A stretch of DNA of 34,549 nucleotides, from NCBI GenBank assembly GCA_012719085.1, contig JAAYBA010000252.1:1-34549 (forward strand), read 5' to 3'. This document shows positions 25,074 through 33,361 of the stretch, in pieces. The position numbers and the translations under genes were made by a program. Below the pieces are notes generated by a model. The model did no database searches, had not been told where the DNA came from, and saw nothing but the letters and a program-made list of their open reading frames with translations. The DNA is from Planctomycetota bacterium (GTDB taxonomy: Bacteria > Planctomycetota > Phycisphaerae > Sedimentisphaerales > Anaerobacaceae). The stretch's first letter is position 1. Every line of letters starts with the position of its first letter.

Positions 25074-25340
25074 ATGCTGACGAAAGAACAAAAAGGCCAG
25101 ATTCTCACTGATTTTGAGACGCACGAAGGGGATACCGGATCCCCGGAGGTGCAGATCGCACTTCTGTCCCGGCGGATCAACGACCTGACCGAACACCTCA
25201 AGGCCCACCCGAAGGATCACTCCTCTCGTCGTGGTCTGCTCAAGATGGTCGGCAACCGCTCCGCACTGCTGAGGTACATTCGTGACAGGGACGTCAAGCG
25301 CTACCAGGCCGTCATCTCCCGCCTTGGGCTGCGAAAATAG
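25074..25340 (+). CDS. rpsO: 30S ribosomal protein S15
   Basis: An 88-residue protein, exactly the usual size, that binds 16S rRNA at the central-domain three-way junction early in 30S assembly. The family signature is clear: [38 protein letters not shown], and [18 protein letters not shown]. An AGGG site lies 5 bases before the ATG. It is followed by pnp after 122 bases, the classic conserved rpsO-pnp arrangement. Confidence 0.98.
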   Translation: MLTKEQKGQILTDFETHEGDTGSPEVQIALLSRRINDLTEHLKAHPKDHSSRRGLLKMVGNRSALLRYIRDRDVKRYQAVISRLGLRK

Positions 25341-25374
25341 CATAATCCCGTGTATCAGTGCGACGAGCCGTAGA

Positions 25375-25393
25375 CGTCCACACGACGTGGACG
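25375..25393 (+). promoter_or_regulatory. Hairpin in the rpsO-pnp intercistronic region
   Basis: CGTCCAC (25375-25381) and GTGGACG (25387-25393) form a perfect 7-bp stem with a 5-base loop. In Escherichia coli the same intergenic region holds an RNase III-cut stem through which PNPase represses its own synthesis. An analogous processing or stability site is plausible here but is not shown by sequence alone. Confidence 0.4.
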
Positions 25394-25462
25394 CGATGGT
25401 CGTGCATGCGAGGCCGGACGCCTTCCATGTGGCGCACATACGCACAAACCAACGAGGTAGTT

Positions 25463-27604
25463 ATGTCGGATGTTCATAGTGTTTCCAGAGAAATCGGCGG
25501 AAGAACGCTCACGATCGAGACGGGGCGGATCGCCAGACAGGCCGGTGGAGCCGTCATGGTGCGGTACGGCGAGACCATTGTCCTTGTCGCGGCGACGTGC
25601 GCGCCTCCGAGATTTGAGGATATCGATTTCTTTCCTTTGAGTGTCGATTACCGTGAACGACACAGCGCCGCCGGCAAGTTCCCGGGCGGCTTTATCAAAC
25701 GTGAAGGGCGACCTACAACGAAGGAGATCCTGACCGCGCGGATGATCGATCGGCCCATTCGCCCGCTCTTCCCGGATGGTTATTTTCAGGAAGTCCAGAT
25801 CATGGCCTCCGTGCTCAGTGCGGACCAGGACAACGATCCGGACGTGCCGGCCATGATCGGCGCCAGTGCGGCGCTGTGCATCAGCAGCATCCCGTTCCAA
25901 GGGCCCATCGGCACCTGTCGCGTGGGCCGCATCAACGGGGAGTTCGTCGTCAACCCGACGTATCAGCAACTCGCCGAAAGCGACATCAACGTCCTCGTTG
26001 GCGGCCGCAAAGAGGCCATCAACATGCTCGAGGTGGGCGCCAAGGAGCTGGCCGAAGATGTCGTGGCCCAGGCCATTCGCACCGGGCACGAAGCGGCTGG
26101 CCAGGTCATCGAGATGATCGAGGAGCTGCAACAGAAGGTCGGCGTAGAGAAGGTGATTCCGCTGACGGAGATCGATGCGGAACTCGAGCAGAAGATCCGG
26201 GCAGAGATCACCGAGCCGCTTCGGGAACTCAAGACGATTCAGGGCAAACGCGATCGTAATGACGCGGTCAACGCGTTGCTGGATGAGGTGAAGACCCGAT
26301 ACTGCGGCGAGGAGGCCGGTGAGGCCAAGGCCAATCCGGGCATGGTTAAGCGGATTCTCGGGAAGATCGAATGCGAAGTCGTTCGGCAGATGATTCTTGA
26401 AGGCAAGCGGCCCGACGGTCGCGGCTACGACCAGGTCCGTCCCATCTCCTGTGAGGTCGGATTGCTGCCCCGGACACACGGGTCGGCGCTCTTCACACGG
26501 GGCGAGACTCAGGCGTTGATCAGCGTGACACTCGGCACCATTCGGGACGCGCAGATCATCGACGGACTCATGGAAGAATACAGCCAGAGCTTCACGTACC
26601 ACTACAATTTCCCACCGTTCTCCGTCGGCGAGGTCAAACCGATCCGCGGACCGGGCCGTCGGGAGATCGGGCACGGAGCGTTGGCCGAACGAGCGCTCGA
26701 GAACGTGCGGCCGTCGTCCGACAAGTTTGCGTACACCGTGCGGCTCATCTCTGATATTACCGAGTCCAACGGATCGAGTTCCATGGCATCCGTTTGCGGC
26801 GGTTCGCTGGCCCTGATGGACGCCGGTGTGCCCATCAACGGCGCCGTGGCCGGTATCTCGGTCGGTATGATCAGCGGCAACGACGGTCGTTATGAATTGC
26901 TGACCGATATCATCGGCGAGGAGGACCACTTCGGGGATATGGATTTCAAGGTGGCCGGAACGAGTGAGGGGATCACCGCCATCCAGTTGGACATCAAGGC
27001 CGAGGGGCTGCCGCATCAGATCATGGTCGAGGCCCTGGAACGGGCCCGGAACGCGCGGCTTCATATCCTGGAGATTATGAACAAAGCCATCAGCACGCCG
27101 CGGGCGGAGCTGAGCCAGTATGCACCGAAGCTCATCACCGTGGAGATCGATCCGGAGTTCATCGGCAAGGTCATCGGGCCCGGCGGCAAGATGATCAAGA
27201 GCCTCCAGGAGCAGACCAACACCACGATCGAGATCGAGGAGGACGGCACGGTCTTCATCAGTTGCGTCGGCGGCGACGGTCATCTCAAGGCCAAGGCGCT
27301 GATCGAAGCGATGACCAAACCGCCGGAGGTGGGGCGTCTCTACAAGGACTCCAAGGTCGTCTCGATCAAGGATTTCGGCATGTTCGTCGAGATTGCGCCC
27401 GGGGTCGAGGGGCTCTGTCATATCAGCGAGTTGAGCGATGGCTACGTCAAGCAGGTCGACGACGTCTGCAAACTCGGGGACATCGTCCCGGTCAAGCTGA
27501 TCTCGATCGACGACCAGGGTCGGCTCAAGCTCTCGCGCCGTGCGGCCCTGGCGGAACTCGGCATCAAGGAAGAGAAGAGGCCGCGGCCCCACGAGAAGCG
27601 ATAG
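25463..27604 (+). CDS. pnp: Polynucleotide phosphorylase
   Basis: A 3'-5' exoribonuclease that degrades RNA by phosphorolysis, yielding nucleoside diphosphates; a trimer and often part of the degradosome. The 713 residues match the family. Two RNase PH domains flank a helical domain: an N-terminal one with FPGGFIKREGRP, and a second with KRPDGRGYDQVRPISCEVG, RTHGSALFTRGETQAL and the catalytic DFKVAGTSEGITAIQLDIK region. A KH domain (IDPEFIGKVIGPGGKMIKS) and an S1 domain (SIKDFGMFVEIAPGVEGLCH to LKLSRR) follow. The frame is open upstream to 25358, but the ATG at 25463, with an AGGT site, begins the conserved N-terminus. It is cotranscribed with rpsO and ends ahead of a branched terminator-like structure. 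Confidence 0.97.
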   Translation: MSDVHSVSREIGGRTLTIETGRIARQAGGAVMVRYGETIVLVAATCAPPRFEDIDFFPLSVDYRERHSAAGKFPGGFIKREGRPTTKEILTARMIDRPIRPLFPDGYFQEVQIMASVLSADQDNDPDVPAMIGASAALCISSIPFQGPIGTCRVGRINGEFVVNPTYQQLAESDINVLVGGRKEAINMLEVGAKELAEDVVAQAIRTGHEAAGQVIEMIEELQQKVGVEKVIPLTEIDAELEQKIRAEITEPLRELKTIQGKRDRNDAVNALLDEVKTRYCGEEAGEAKANPGMVKRILGKIECEVVRQMILEGKRPDGRGYDQVRPISCEVGLLPRTHGSALFTRGETQALISVTLGTIRDAQIIDGLMEEYSQSFTYHYNFPPFSVGEVKPIRGPGRREIGHGALAERALENVRPSSDKFAYTVRLISDITESNGSSSMASVCGGSLALMDAGVPINGAVAGISVGMISGNDGRYELLTDIIGEEDHFGDMDFKVAGTSEGITAIQLDIKAEGLPHQIMVEALERARNARLHILEIMNKAISTPRAELSQYAPKLITVEIDPEFIGKVIGPGGKMIKSLQEQTNTTIEIEEDGTVFISCVGGDGHLKAKALIEAMTKPPEVGRLYKDSKVVSIKDFGMFVEIAPGVEGLCHISELSDGYVKQVDDVCKLGDIVPVKLISIDDQGRLKLSRRAALAELGIKEEKRPRPHEKR

Positions 27605-27651
27605 GGCTTCTTCGTCGGTGCAGCCGCCGTCGAATTGCAAAGCAGTCAGTC

Positions 27652-27727
27652 AGAGCCGAAGGTCGAAAGGGCGCGACGCCGGAGAGATCCGGACGGGGCC
27701 TTCTTGATCGTTCGGCTCTTGGTTTTT
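27652..27727 (+). terminator. Branched stem structure followed by T-tract, probable pnp terminator
   Basis: A perfect 9-bp closing stem (AGAGCCGAA 27652-27660 with TTCGGCTCT 27711-27719) encloses two inner hairpins: GTCG/CGAC (27662-27665 with 27674-27677) and CCGGA-GAGA-TCCGG (27679-27692), the latter capped by a GNRA tetraloop. TGGTTTTT follows at 27720-27727. The stem plus T-run after pnp suggests intrinsic termination, but the 50-base structured interior is unusual for a simple terminator. Confidence 0.55.
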
Positions 27728-27765
27728 GGGGACAACGGGGATCCGCCAAGCGGGGTGATAGACGC

Positions 27766-28620
27766 GTGAGACTGTTTCTGGCCGGGGTCATTGGGGCTCT
27801 TCTGATCGTTGTCCCGGCGGCGGGGTTCCTGCTTCGCAGGGTCCAGCGCCGGGCGAATGCCGCCCGGGCTGCGCAGGTGGATTCCGATGAGATGCTGACG
27901 CGTCTGACCGGTGAGCTGGCGCACGAGATCAAGAACCCGCTCTCGACGATCAAGGTCAATCTGAAGCTCACGCGCGAAGCCCTGGAGGGCGTCGATCTCC
28001 GCGAGCCGTACAAGCCGGCGATCGACCGCAGCCAGAACAATCTGGCTGGGGCGAAGCGTAAGATCACCGTGATCGAGAAAGAGACGGACCGGCTTGAGCA
28101 GATTGTCGAGGGTTTCCTTCGCTACGTCAGGCGGCCCGAATTGCAGCCGGTGACGATGAACCTGAATGAGCTGGTCGAGGACATGATCGACTTCTATCTG
28201 CCGCAGGCGTGCAGCCATTCCCTGACGCTGCGGCACAGCCTGGCGACCGAACCGTTGACCTGTCGGGTGGATGCCGGAGCGTTGAAGCAGGTTTTGCTGA
28301 ACCTGCTGATCAACGCTCAGCAGGCTATGGACGCCGGCGGCGAACTGATGGTTCGGACACAGGGCCGCCCGGGCAGGGCGGTCATACAGATCAGCGATAC
28401 GGGCAGGGGGATTTCCCCCGAGAGGCTGGCGACGATCTTCCGCCCATACCATTCCTCGCGTTCCGGGGGGACGGGGCTGGGGCTCGCCACCGCCAAGAAG
28501 ATCGTGGAGTCGCACGGCGGCACGATTGCCGTACACAGCGAGCCGGGCAAAGGCAGCCAGTTCACGATCGAGCTGCCCCTGGCCGGCTTCGACGCCGCAT
28601 CGAACGAGGTAAGCGTATGA
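27766..28620 (+). CDS. Sensor histidine kinase, one membrane segment, no obvious sensor domain
   Basis: A 284-residue two-component kinase. The start is GTG at 27766, preceded by a good GGTGAT site 6 bases upstream; earlier in-frame codons would run into pnp. One membrane segment spans about 4-23, then a short linker leads straight to the HisKA domain, with phospho-acceptor His53 in LAHEIKNPLSTIKVNLKL. The ATPase domain has the N-box NLLINAQQAM, the G1 box DTGRGISPERL and the G2 box GTGLGLATAKKIV. No periplasmic loop, PAS, GAF or HAMP region is apparent, so the signal must come through the membrane segment, a partner protein or the cytoplasm. The stop overlaps the regulator ATG (ATGA), showing they are a pair. 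Confidence 0.92.
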   Translation: MRLFLAGVIGALLIVVPAAGFLLRRVQRRANAARAAQVDSDEMLTRLTGELAHEIKNPLSTIKVNLKLTREALEGVDLREPYKPAIDRSQNNLAGAKRKITVIEKETDRLEQIVEGFLRYVRRPELQPVTMNLNELVEDMIDFYLPQACSHSLTLRHSLATEPLTCRVDAGALKQVLLNLLINAQQAMDAGGELMVRTQGRPGRAVIQISDTGRGISPERLATIFRPYHSSRSGGTGLGLATAKKIVESHGGTIAVHSEPGKGSQFTIELPLAGFDAASNEVSV

Positions 28621-29984
28621 CAGAACACAAGCCAGTGGTCCTGGTCGTCGACGACGAGCGCGACCATGCCGACGGAATCGTCGAGGCCCTCGAACGGCTG
28701 CCGGTCAAGGCGCTGGCGGTCTACACGGGCGAAGACGCCATCGAGGTGTTGCGGAGCCGGCGCGTCGACGTGGTGGTGACAGACCTGAAGCTCGAGGGCC
28801 GTGCCGATGGCCTGGAGGTGCTGCGTCAGGTCCGGCAGAACAGCGACTCGACCGAGGTGATCCTGATCACCGCCTATGCGACGATCGAGAACTGCAAAGA
28901 GGCGATCAAGCAGGGGGCGTTCGATTATCTGGTCAAACCACTCGACATCGATCAGTTGCGGACGCTCGTGGAACAGGCAAGCCGGCGGGCAGCCGGGGCC
29001 GACGCCCGAAAGACGCAGACCGAGCGGAGTCCGGAGCACTTTCTCTTCGAAGGGATCATGGGGGACAGCCCGGCCATGCAGCGCATCTTCGAGATCGTTC
29101 GTCGCGTCGCGCCCACGAACATCTCGGTTCTGATCGAGGGGCCGTCGGGGACGGGCAAGGAGCTGCTGGCGCGGGCCATCCACGACAACTCGCTGCGTCG
29201 AAACAAGCCGTTCCGCCCGGTCAACTGCGCCGGGCTGACGGAGACGCTGCTGGAAAGCGAACTGTTCGGCCACGTCAAGGGCGCCTTCACGGGCGCCAAC
29301 ATGGACCGCAAGGGCCTGTTCGAGATCGCCGACGAAGGCACGCTGTTTCTCGACGAGATCGGGGACATGCCTCTGACCATGCAGGCCAAGCTGCTCCGCG
29401 TTTTAGAGGACGGCATGGTGATCCCCGTGGGCTCAAACAAGGCGATCTCGGTGGACGTGCGTATCATCAGCGCGACCAACCACAGTCTGAACAGTCTGAT
29501 CGAGCAGAACAAGTTTCGCGAGGACCTGTACTTCCGCATCAAGGGGGTCAACGTCTCGCTGCCGGCCCTTCGAGAGCGTCAGGAGGACATTCCTCTGCTC
29601 GTGCGGCATTTCCTGCAGGAGGCGGCTGAGGAGATCGGCTCCGAGGTCCGGGGGATCAGCGATGCGGCGATGCACATCCTGACGGCCCATGATTGGCCGG
29701 GGAATATCCGGCAGCTCAAGAATGTCGTCCGGACGATGGTCGTGATGTGCGACCGCGATCGCCTCGACGTTCAGGACATTCCGCCGGACATCGCGCGCCG
29801 GCGGCAGTTGACCGGCGGCACGGCCGCGCCGGCGAACCTGGCCGGCGTCTCGCTCAACGACCTCGAGAAGAAGGCCATCCTCGACACGCTGACGAAAACG
29901 GAGGGCAACCGCGAGAAGGCGGCCAGGATTCTCGGCATCGGCGAGCGCACTCTGTATCGCAAGATCAAGGAGTACAATCTGTAG
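28617..29984 (+). CDS. NtrC-family sigma54-dependent response regulator
   Basis: A 455-residue activator of RpoN-dependent promoters. The receiver domain has Asp12-Asp13, phospho-acceptor Asp56 ([10 protein letters not shown]), Thr85 and Lys107. The AAA+ domain follows with Walker [10 protein letters not shown] (174-182), the sigma54-contacting GAFTGA (222-227) and Walker B LFLDEIGD (243-250). A Fis-type helix-turn-helix ([21 protein letters not shown]) ends the protein. All catalytic residues are present, so it should be functional. It is translationally coupled to the kinase by a 4-base ATGA overlap. No sigma54 (-24/-12) promoter was identified in this window, so the target genes are unknown. 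It ends 17 bases from the convergent thermonuclease gene. Confidence 0.95.
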   Translation: MTEHKPVVLVVDDERDHADGIVEALERLPVKALAVYTGEDAIEVLRSRRVDVVVTDLKLEGRADGLEVLRQVRQNSDSTEVILITAYATIENCKEAIKQGAFDYLVKPLDIDQLRTLVEQASRRAAGADARKTQTERSPEHFLFEGIMGDSPAMQRIFEIVRRVAPTNISVLIEGPSGTGKELLARAIHDNSLRRNKPFRPVNCAGLTETLLESELFGHVKGAFTGANMDRKGLFEIADEGTLFLDEIGDMPLTMQAKLLRVLEDGMVIPVGSNKAISVDVRIISATNHSLNSLIEQNKFREDLYFRIKGVNVSLPALRERQEDIPLLVRHFLQEAAEEIGSEVRGISDAAMHILTAHDWPGNIRQLKNVVRTMVVMCDRDRLDVQDIPPDIARRRQLTGGTAAPANLAGVSLNDLEKKAILDTLTKTEGNREKAARILGIGERTLYRKIKEYNL

Positions 29985-30001
29985 TCTGCCGCCCGCCGAC
30001 C

Positions 30002-30655
30002 TCAATCCGCCAGCAGGGCCGGACGCATTCGCTGAAGCCAGGCGGGCAGATCCTCGCGCGTCGCCTCGGCCCACAGGCCCTTTCCCAGAGCTCGCGCGCT
30101 GCCCTCCAGTTGGCGGTATTTGTGATAGAAGCCATGCCGGAATCGCAGGTCGGCGTAAGCGTAGCCTTCGGCGATCAGCACTTCGTTGAGCACCGTGCCG
30201 TCGGGCAGGGCGACATAGGCGAGCAGTCTTCCGTAATGGCCTCGCGTGCGTCCATCTTCTTCGAGATACAGGTTCACGCGTCGGCCGGAAAGCTGTCCGC
30301 GTGCGAACGCCGCCGCTTCCATCGCAAAATGCGCCGGCCGATCATCGGGTGCATGCGTCTCCGGCGCGTCGATTCCCAGCAGCCGGACACGGGTTGTGGT
30401 ACTTGCGCCGTCCGGAGCAGCGATGTCCAGCGTGTCACCGTCCACGACGCGGGCCACGTCAAAGGCCTTTCCATGATAGCGGGCGAGATCCTGGGCGGTC
30501 GTCTGTTCGGCCGAACGATTGGCGCTGCCGCGCTGCGGCGTGACGACGGCGCGATCGAACCACGCCAGCACAACGAGCCCGATGAGGACCGCACCCATCA
30601 CAACGGCTCGCAACCGTCGGCTCAGAACACGGGGCCGTTTTCGCGGTTGGATCAA
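30002..30655 (-). CDS. Membrane-anchored thermonuclease (SNase-like)
   Basis: A 217-residue staphylococcal-nuclease-fold enzyme. A hydrophobic anchor (about 17-33) suggests it faces the cell exterior or periplasm. All catalytic residues by comparison with S. aureus nuclease are present: Asp74 and Asp96 (Ca-binding), Arg91 and Glu99 in RLLGIDAPE, and Arg143 in HYGRLLAYV. It should cleave DNA and/or RNA with Ca2+. The start is a TTG at 30655 whose codon overlaps the TGA stop of the aspartate kinase gene (TTGA). This coupling arrangement is the reason for choosing it; an ATG at residue 20 lies inside the membrane segment and is less likely. Its place at the end of an amino acid operon is odd and may reflect only readthrough. 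Confidence 0.88.
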   Translation of the reverse strand: MIQPRKRPRVLSRRLRAVVMGAVLIGLVVLAWFDRAVVTPQRGSANRSAEQTTAQDLARYHGKAFDVARVVDGDTLDIAAPDGASTTTRVRLLGIDAPETHAPDDRPAHFAMEAAAFARGQLSGRRVNLYLEEDGRTRGHYGRLLAYVALPDGTVLNEVLIAEGYAYADLRFRHGFYHKYRQLEGSARALGKGLWAEATREDLPAWLQRMRPALLAD

Positions 30656-32016
30656 GGCTTTTTGGCGATCTTGAGCAGCGCGTGGGCCAGGGCATGGACG
30701 GCGTGTTTACGGTCGACTTCCTTGACGCCGAACATGATGCTGATCTCGGACGAGCCCTGGTTGATCATCTCGATATTGACGCCGGCATCGGCCAGAGCAG
30801 CGCACGCCCGGGCGGCCACGCCGACGGCGTACCGCATGCCTTCTCCGACAATCATAATCAGCGACAAACCGTGGTCGATCGTCACATCGTCCACCTCCAG
30901 CTCCGTGCGGATGCGATTGAGCACGTGCGCCTCCTTGCCCGGCGTCAACTGCCGGCTCCGCAGGATGACCGACATGTCGTCGATCCCGGAGGGCGCGTGC
31001 TCGAAGGACAGATGCTCGTCCTCGAGGACCTGAAGCAATCGTCGGCCGAATCCCATCTCGCGGTTCATCATGTACTTGCTCAGATAGATCGCGCTGAATC
31101 CATCGGCGCTGGCGATTCCGGTGATTTCGCCCTGTTCGTACTTTCGCTCCGCCACGATCATTGTCCCCGGTGCCTCCGGTCGATTGGTGTTCTTGATACA
31201 GATGGGAATCCTGGCGCGGACGGCCGGGACGATGGCCTCGTCGTGGAACACGCCGAAGCCGGCATACGACAGTTCGCGCATCTCCCGGAACGTCAGCAGG
31301 CTGATGGGCGGCGCTTCGGGCACGATACGCGGATCGAGCGAGAAGACCGAATCGACGTCGGTGAAGTTCTCGTAGACGTCGGCTTTGACGGCAGCGGCGA
31401 CGATGGCGCCGGTGATGTCCGAGCCGCCGCGCGGGAACGTCGCGACCTGTCCCTGCCGGGTATAGCCGAAGAAGCCGGGGAAGATCAGCACCTCCTTCTC
31501 GTCGCGCAGGGTCCTGAGATTGCTGAAGGACTCAGGCAGGACCTGGGCGTTTCCGAAATCGTCGCTCAGGAGCATGCCGGCATCCTTTGGATTGACATAC
31601 CGGGCCGGCACGCCCTGGTTGGCGAAGACCTGCGCGACGATCTTGGCGTTGTTGTCCTCTCCGGAGGCCTTGATCGTGTCGATGAACTGGGCGTCGTTGG
31701 CGGACCGTTGCTCGATCCGGCTATGCAGGTCAGCCTCGATCTCATGGATGACGGCGGTATCGAGGCCCAGTTCTCGCTGGATCTGGGCGTATCGCCCGAC
31801 CACCGCATCCAGTTCGGCGGCGTAAGAACGGCCGGCGATGACGGCGTTCGCCAGGGCGATGAGCATGTCGGTGACTTTGACGTCGTCCGCAGACCGCTTG
31901 CCCGGCGCCGAGACCACGACAATACGACGATCCGGATCGGCCTTGACGATATCGACCACCTTGCGTATTTGTCCGGCGTCCGCCAGAGAAGACCCGCCGA
32001 ATTTTGCGACTTTCAT
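30652..32016 (-). CDS. lysC: Aspartate kinase
   Basis: Phosphorylates aspartate, the first step toward lysine, threonine and methionine. The 454 residues contain the kinase domain (VAKFGGSSLADAGQI, VVSAPGKRSADD, FPRGGSDITGAIVAAA, TDVDSVFSLDPRIVPEA) and two C-terminal ACT domains (DDMSVILRSRQLTPGKEAH and VTIDHGLSLIMIVGEGM to ISIMFGVKEVD) for feedback control. It is monofunctional, with no fused homoserine dehydrogenase. A GAAGGGGA site precedes the ATG. It lies 63 bases behind the ApgM-like gene in the same orientation as hom, so these form an aspartate-family operon. Which amino acid inhibits it cannot be told from sequence. Confidence 0.95.
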   Translation of the reverse strand: MKVAKFGGSSLADAGQIRKVVDIVKADPDRRIVVVSAPGKRSADDVKVTDMLIALANAVIAGRSYAAELDAVVGRYAQIQRELGLDTAVIHEIEADLHSRIEQRSANDAQFIDTIKASGEDNNAKIVAQVFANQGVPARYVNPKDAGMLLSDDFGNAQVLPESFSNLRTLRDEKEVLIFPGFFGYTRQGQVATFPRGGSDITGAIVAAAVKADVYENFTDVDSVFSLDPRIVPEAPPISLLTFREMRELSYAGFGVFHDEAIVPAVRARIPICIKNTNRPEAPGTMIVAERKYEQGEITGIASADGFSAIYLSKYMMNREMGFGRRLLQVLEDEHLSFEHAPSGIDDMSVILRSRQLTPGKEAHVLNRIRTELEVDDVTIDHGLSLIMIVGEGMRYAVGVAARACAALADAGVNIEMINQGSSEISIMFGVKEVDRKHAVHALAHALLKIAKKP

Positions 32017-32079
32017 TTTCGTCCCCTTCAGCTACGGAATCCGCGATTGCGGGAAGGCTCGGGTGATGGAGGCAGGCCG

Positions 32080-33273
32080 TCAGACGGCGCTCTTGAGGAA
32101 ATACTCCATCAATTCGTGCCCGTTGTCGATACGAAATCCCGACCTGGCGGCATTGGATTCGCCGAAGCCGAGGTGCAGAATGCCGGTGATGCCCGTGCCG
32201 GCCATCGCAAAGGGCACCGGCTCGGCCGAGTGCGCCCCGTGTCGGACCGGTGTCGGGTGGTCGGGCAGCACGAGGATGCGCCAGCTCTCGAAACGTTGAA
32301 GGGCCTCCAGAACAGGCCCGACGATGTGCCGGTCGATCTGCTCGATCGCCGCCTTCTTCACCGGGGCGTTGCCCCCATGGGAGGCTTCGTCCGGCGCCTC
32401 GATGTGTACGAAGACCAGGTCATGGTCGTTCAGGGCCTCAATGGCGGCAGCGGCCTTGCCCTGGTAGTTCGTGTCGAACAGGCCGGTCGCCCCGGGCACC
32501 TCGATCAGGTCGAAGCCAACCAGCTTGGCCAGTCCGCGCACCAGATCGACGGCAGTGATCGCCACGCCGCCAAGGCCGAAGCGCTTGCGGAAGCTCTCCA
32601 GATGGGCCCGCTTGCCCTGGCCCCACAGCCAGACCGAACTGACCTGATTCTCGCCGAGATCGCGCCGGACCCGATTGACGTCGTGGTCGGTGAAGACCTG
32701 CTGCGAGAGGTTCAGCAGCTCGATGAGCAGATCCGCTCCTTTGCCTCTGGGAAGCAGCTTCTCCACATCCGTGCCGAGGAAATCGTGCGGCGGATACGTC
32801 CGCACGTCGAAGTCCATGCCCTGGCAGACCAGAAGATGGCGATAGCTGACCCCGGTGTGCAGCGACAGACGCTCGTCGGCGATCCGGGCCTGCAACGCAT
32901 CGAGCAGGCTGGCCGATTCCTCCGTCGAGATGTGCCCGGCACTGTGATCGGCCATGCGTCCGTCGGCGATGGTTACGAGGTTACAGCGGAAGACCCAATC
33001 GGAAATTCCAAGCTTGATCCCCTTGGCGGCCGCTTCGATGGGCGCCCGGCCGGTGTAATAGCGGGCCGGATCGTAGCCCAGCAGACTCATCTGTGCGACG
33101 TCGCTGCCGGGCTCCATGCCCTCCGGGACCGTCCGCACGAGCCCCTGGCGGCCCTCCGTGGTGATGCGGTCCATGTTCGGCGTCTCGGCCGCCTCCAGGG
33201 CTGTCTTGCCGTCGAACAGTTCAATCGGCTCATCGGCCGCTCCGTCCGGGACAATAATCACATACTTGGTCAT
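32080..33273 (-). CDS. apgM: ApgM-type phosphoglycerate mutase homologue, proposed homoserine kinase
   Basis: A 397-residue alkaline-phosphatase-superfamily protein of the archaeal-type, cofactor-independent phosphoglycerate mutase family. It has the metal-binding PDGAAD near the N-terminus, candidate catalytic Ser57 in EPGSDVAQMSLLGYDP, FDTNYQGKA, VHIEAPDEASHGG and LPDHPTPVRHGAHS. Members of this family located among threonine genes have been proposed to act as homoserine kinase. Here it sits between homoserine dehydrogenase and aspartate kinase with no ThrB in view, so that role is likelier than glycolysis. The alternative is a true phosphoglycerate mutase that happens to lie in the operon. 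The ATG at 33273 has an AGGT site 6 bases upstream. The gap to hom is 88 bases. Confidence 0.9.
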   Translation of the reverse strand: MTKYVIIVPDGAADEPIELFDGKTALEAAETPNMDRITTEGRQGLVRTVPEGMEPGSDVAQMSLLGYDPARYYTGRAPIEAAAKGIKLGISDWVFRCNLVTIADGRMADHSAGHISTEESASLLDALQARIADERLSLHTGVSYRHLLVCQGMDFDVRTYPPHDFLGTDVEKLLPRGKGADLLIELLNLSQQVFTDHDVNRVRRDLGENQVSSVWLWGQGKRAHLESFRKRFGLGGVAITAVDLVRGLAKLVGFDLIEVPGATGLFDTNYQGKAAAAIEALNDHDLVFVHIEAPDEASHGGNAPVKKAAIEQIDRHIVGPVLEALQRFESWRILVLPDHPTPVRHGAHSAEPVPFAMAGTGITGILHLGFGESNAARSGFRIDNGHELMEYFLKSAV

Positions 33274-33361
33274 ACGCTACCTGATCCACCATCCAGAAGG
33301 CCGGCCTCCGTCGAACAACGGGGGCGACCCAAACGGCGCCTTCGATGCGCCAGTTTTGCCG

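Noticed and set aside
25355-27640. A 761-codon minus-strand open frame opposite pnp
   Set aside because: Shadow of pnp; the translation is rich in His/Asp/Leu with no family motif.
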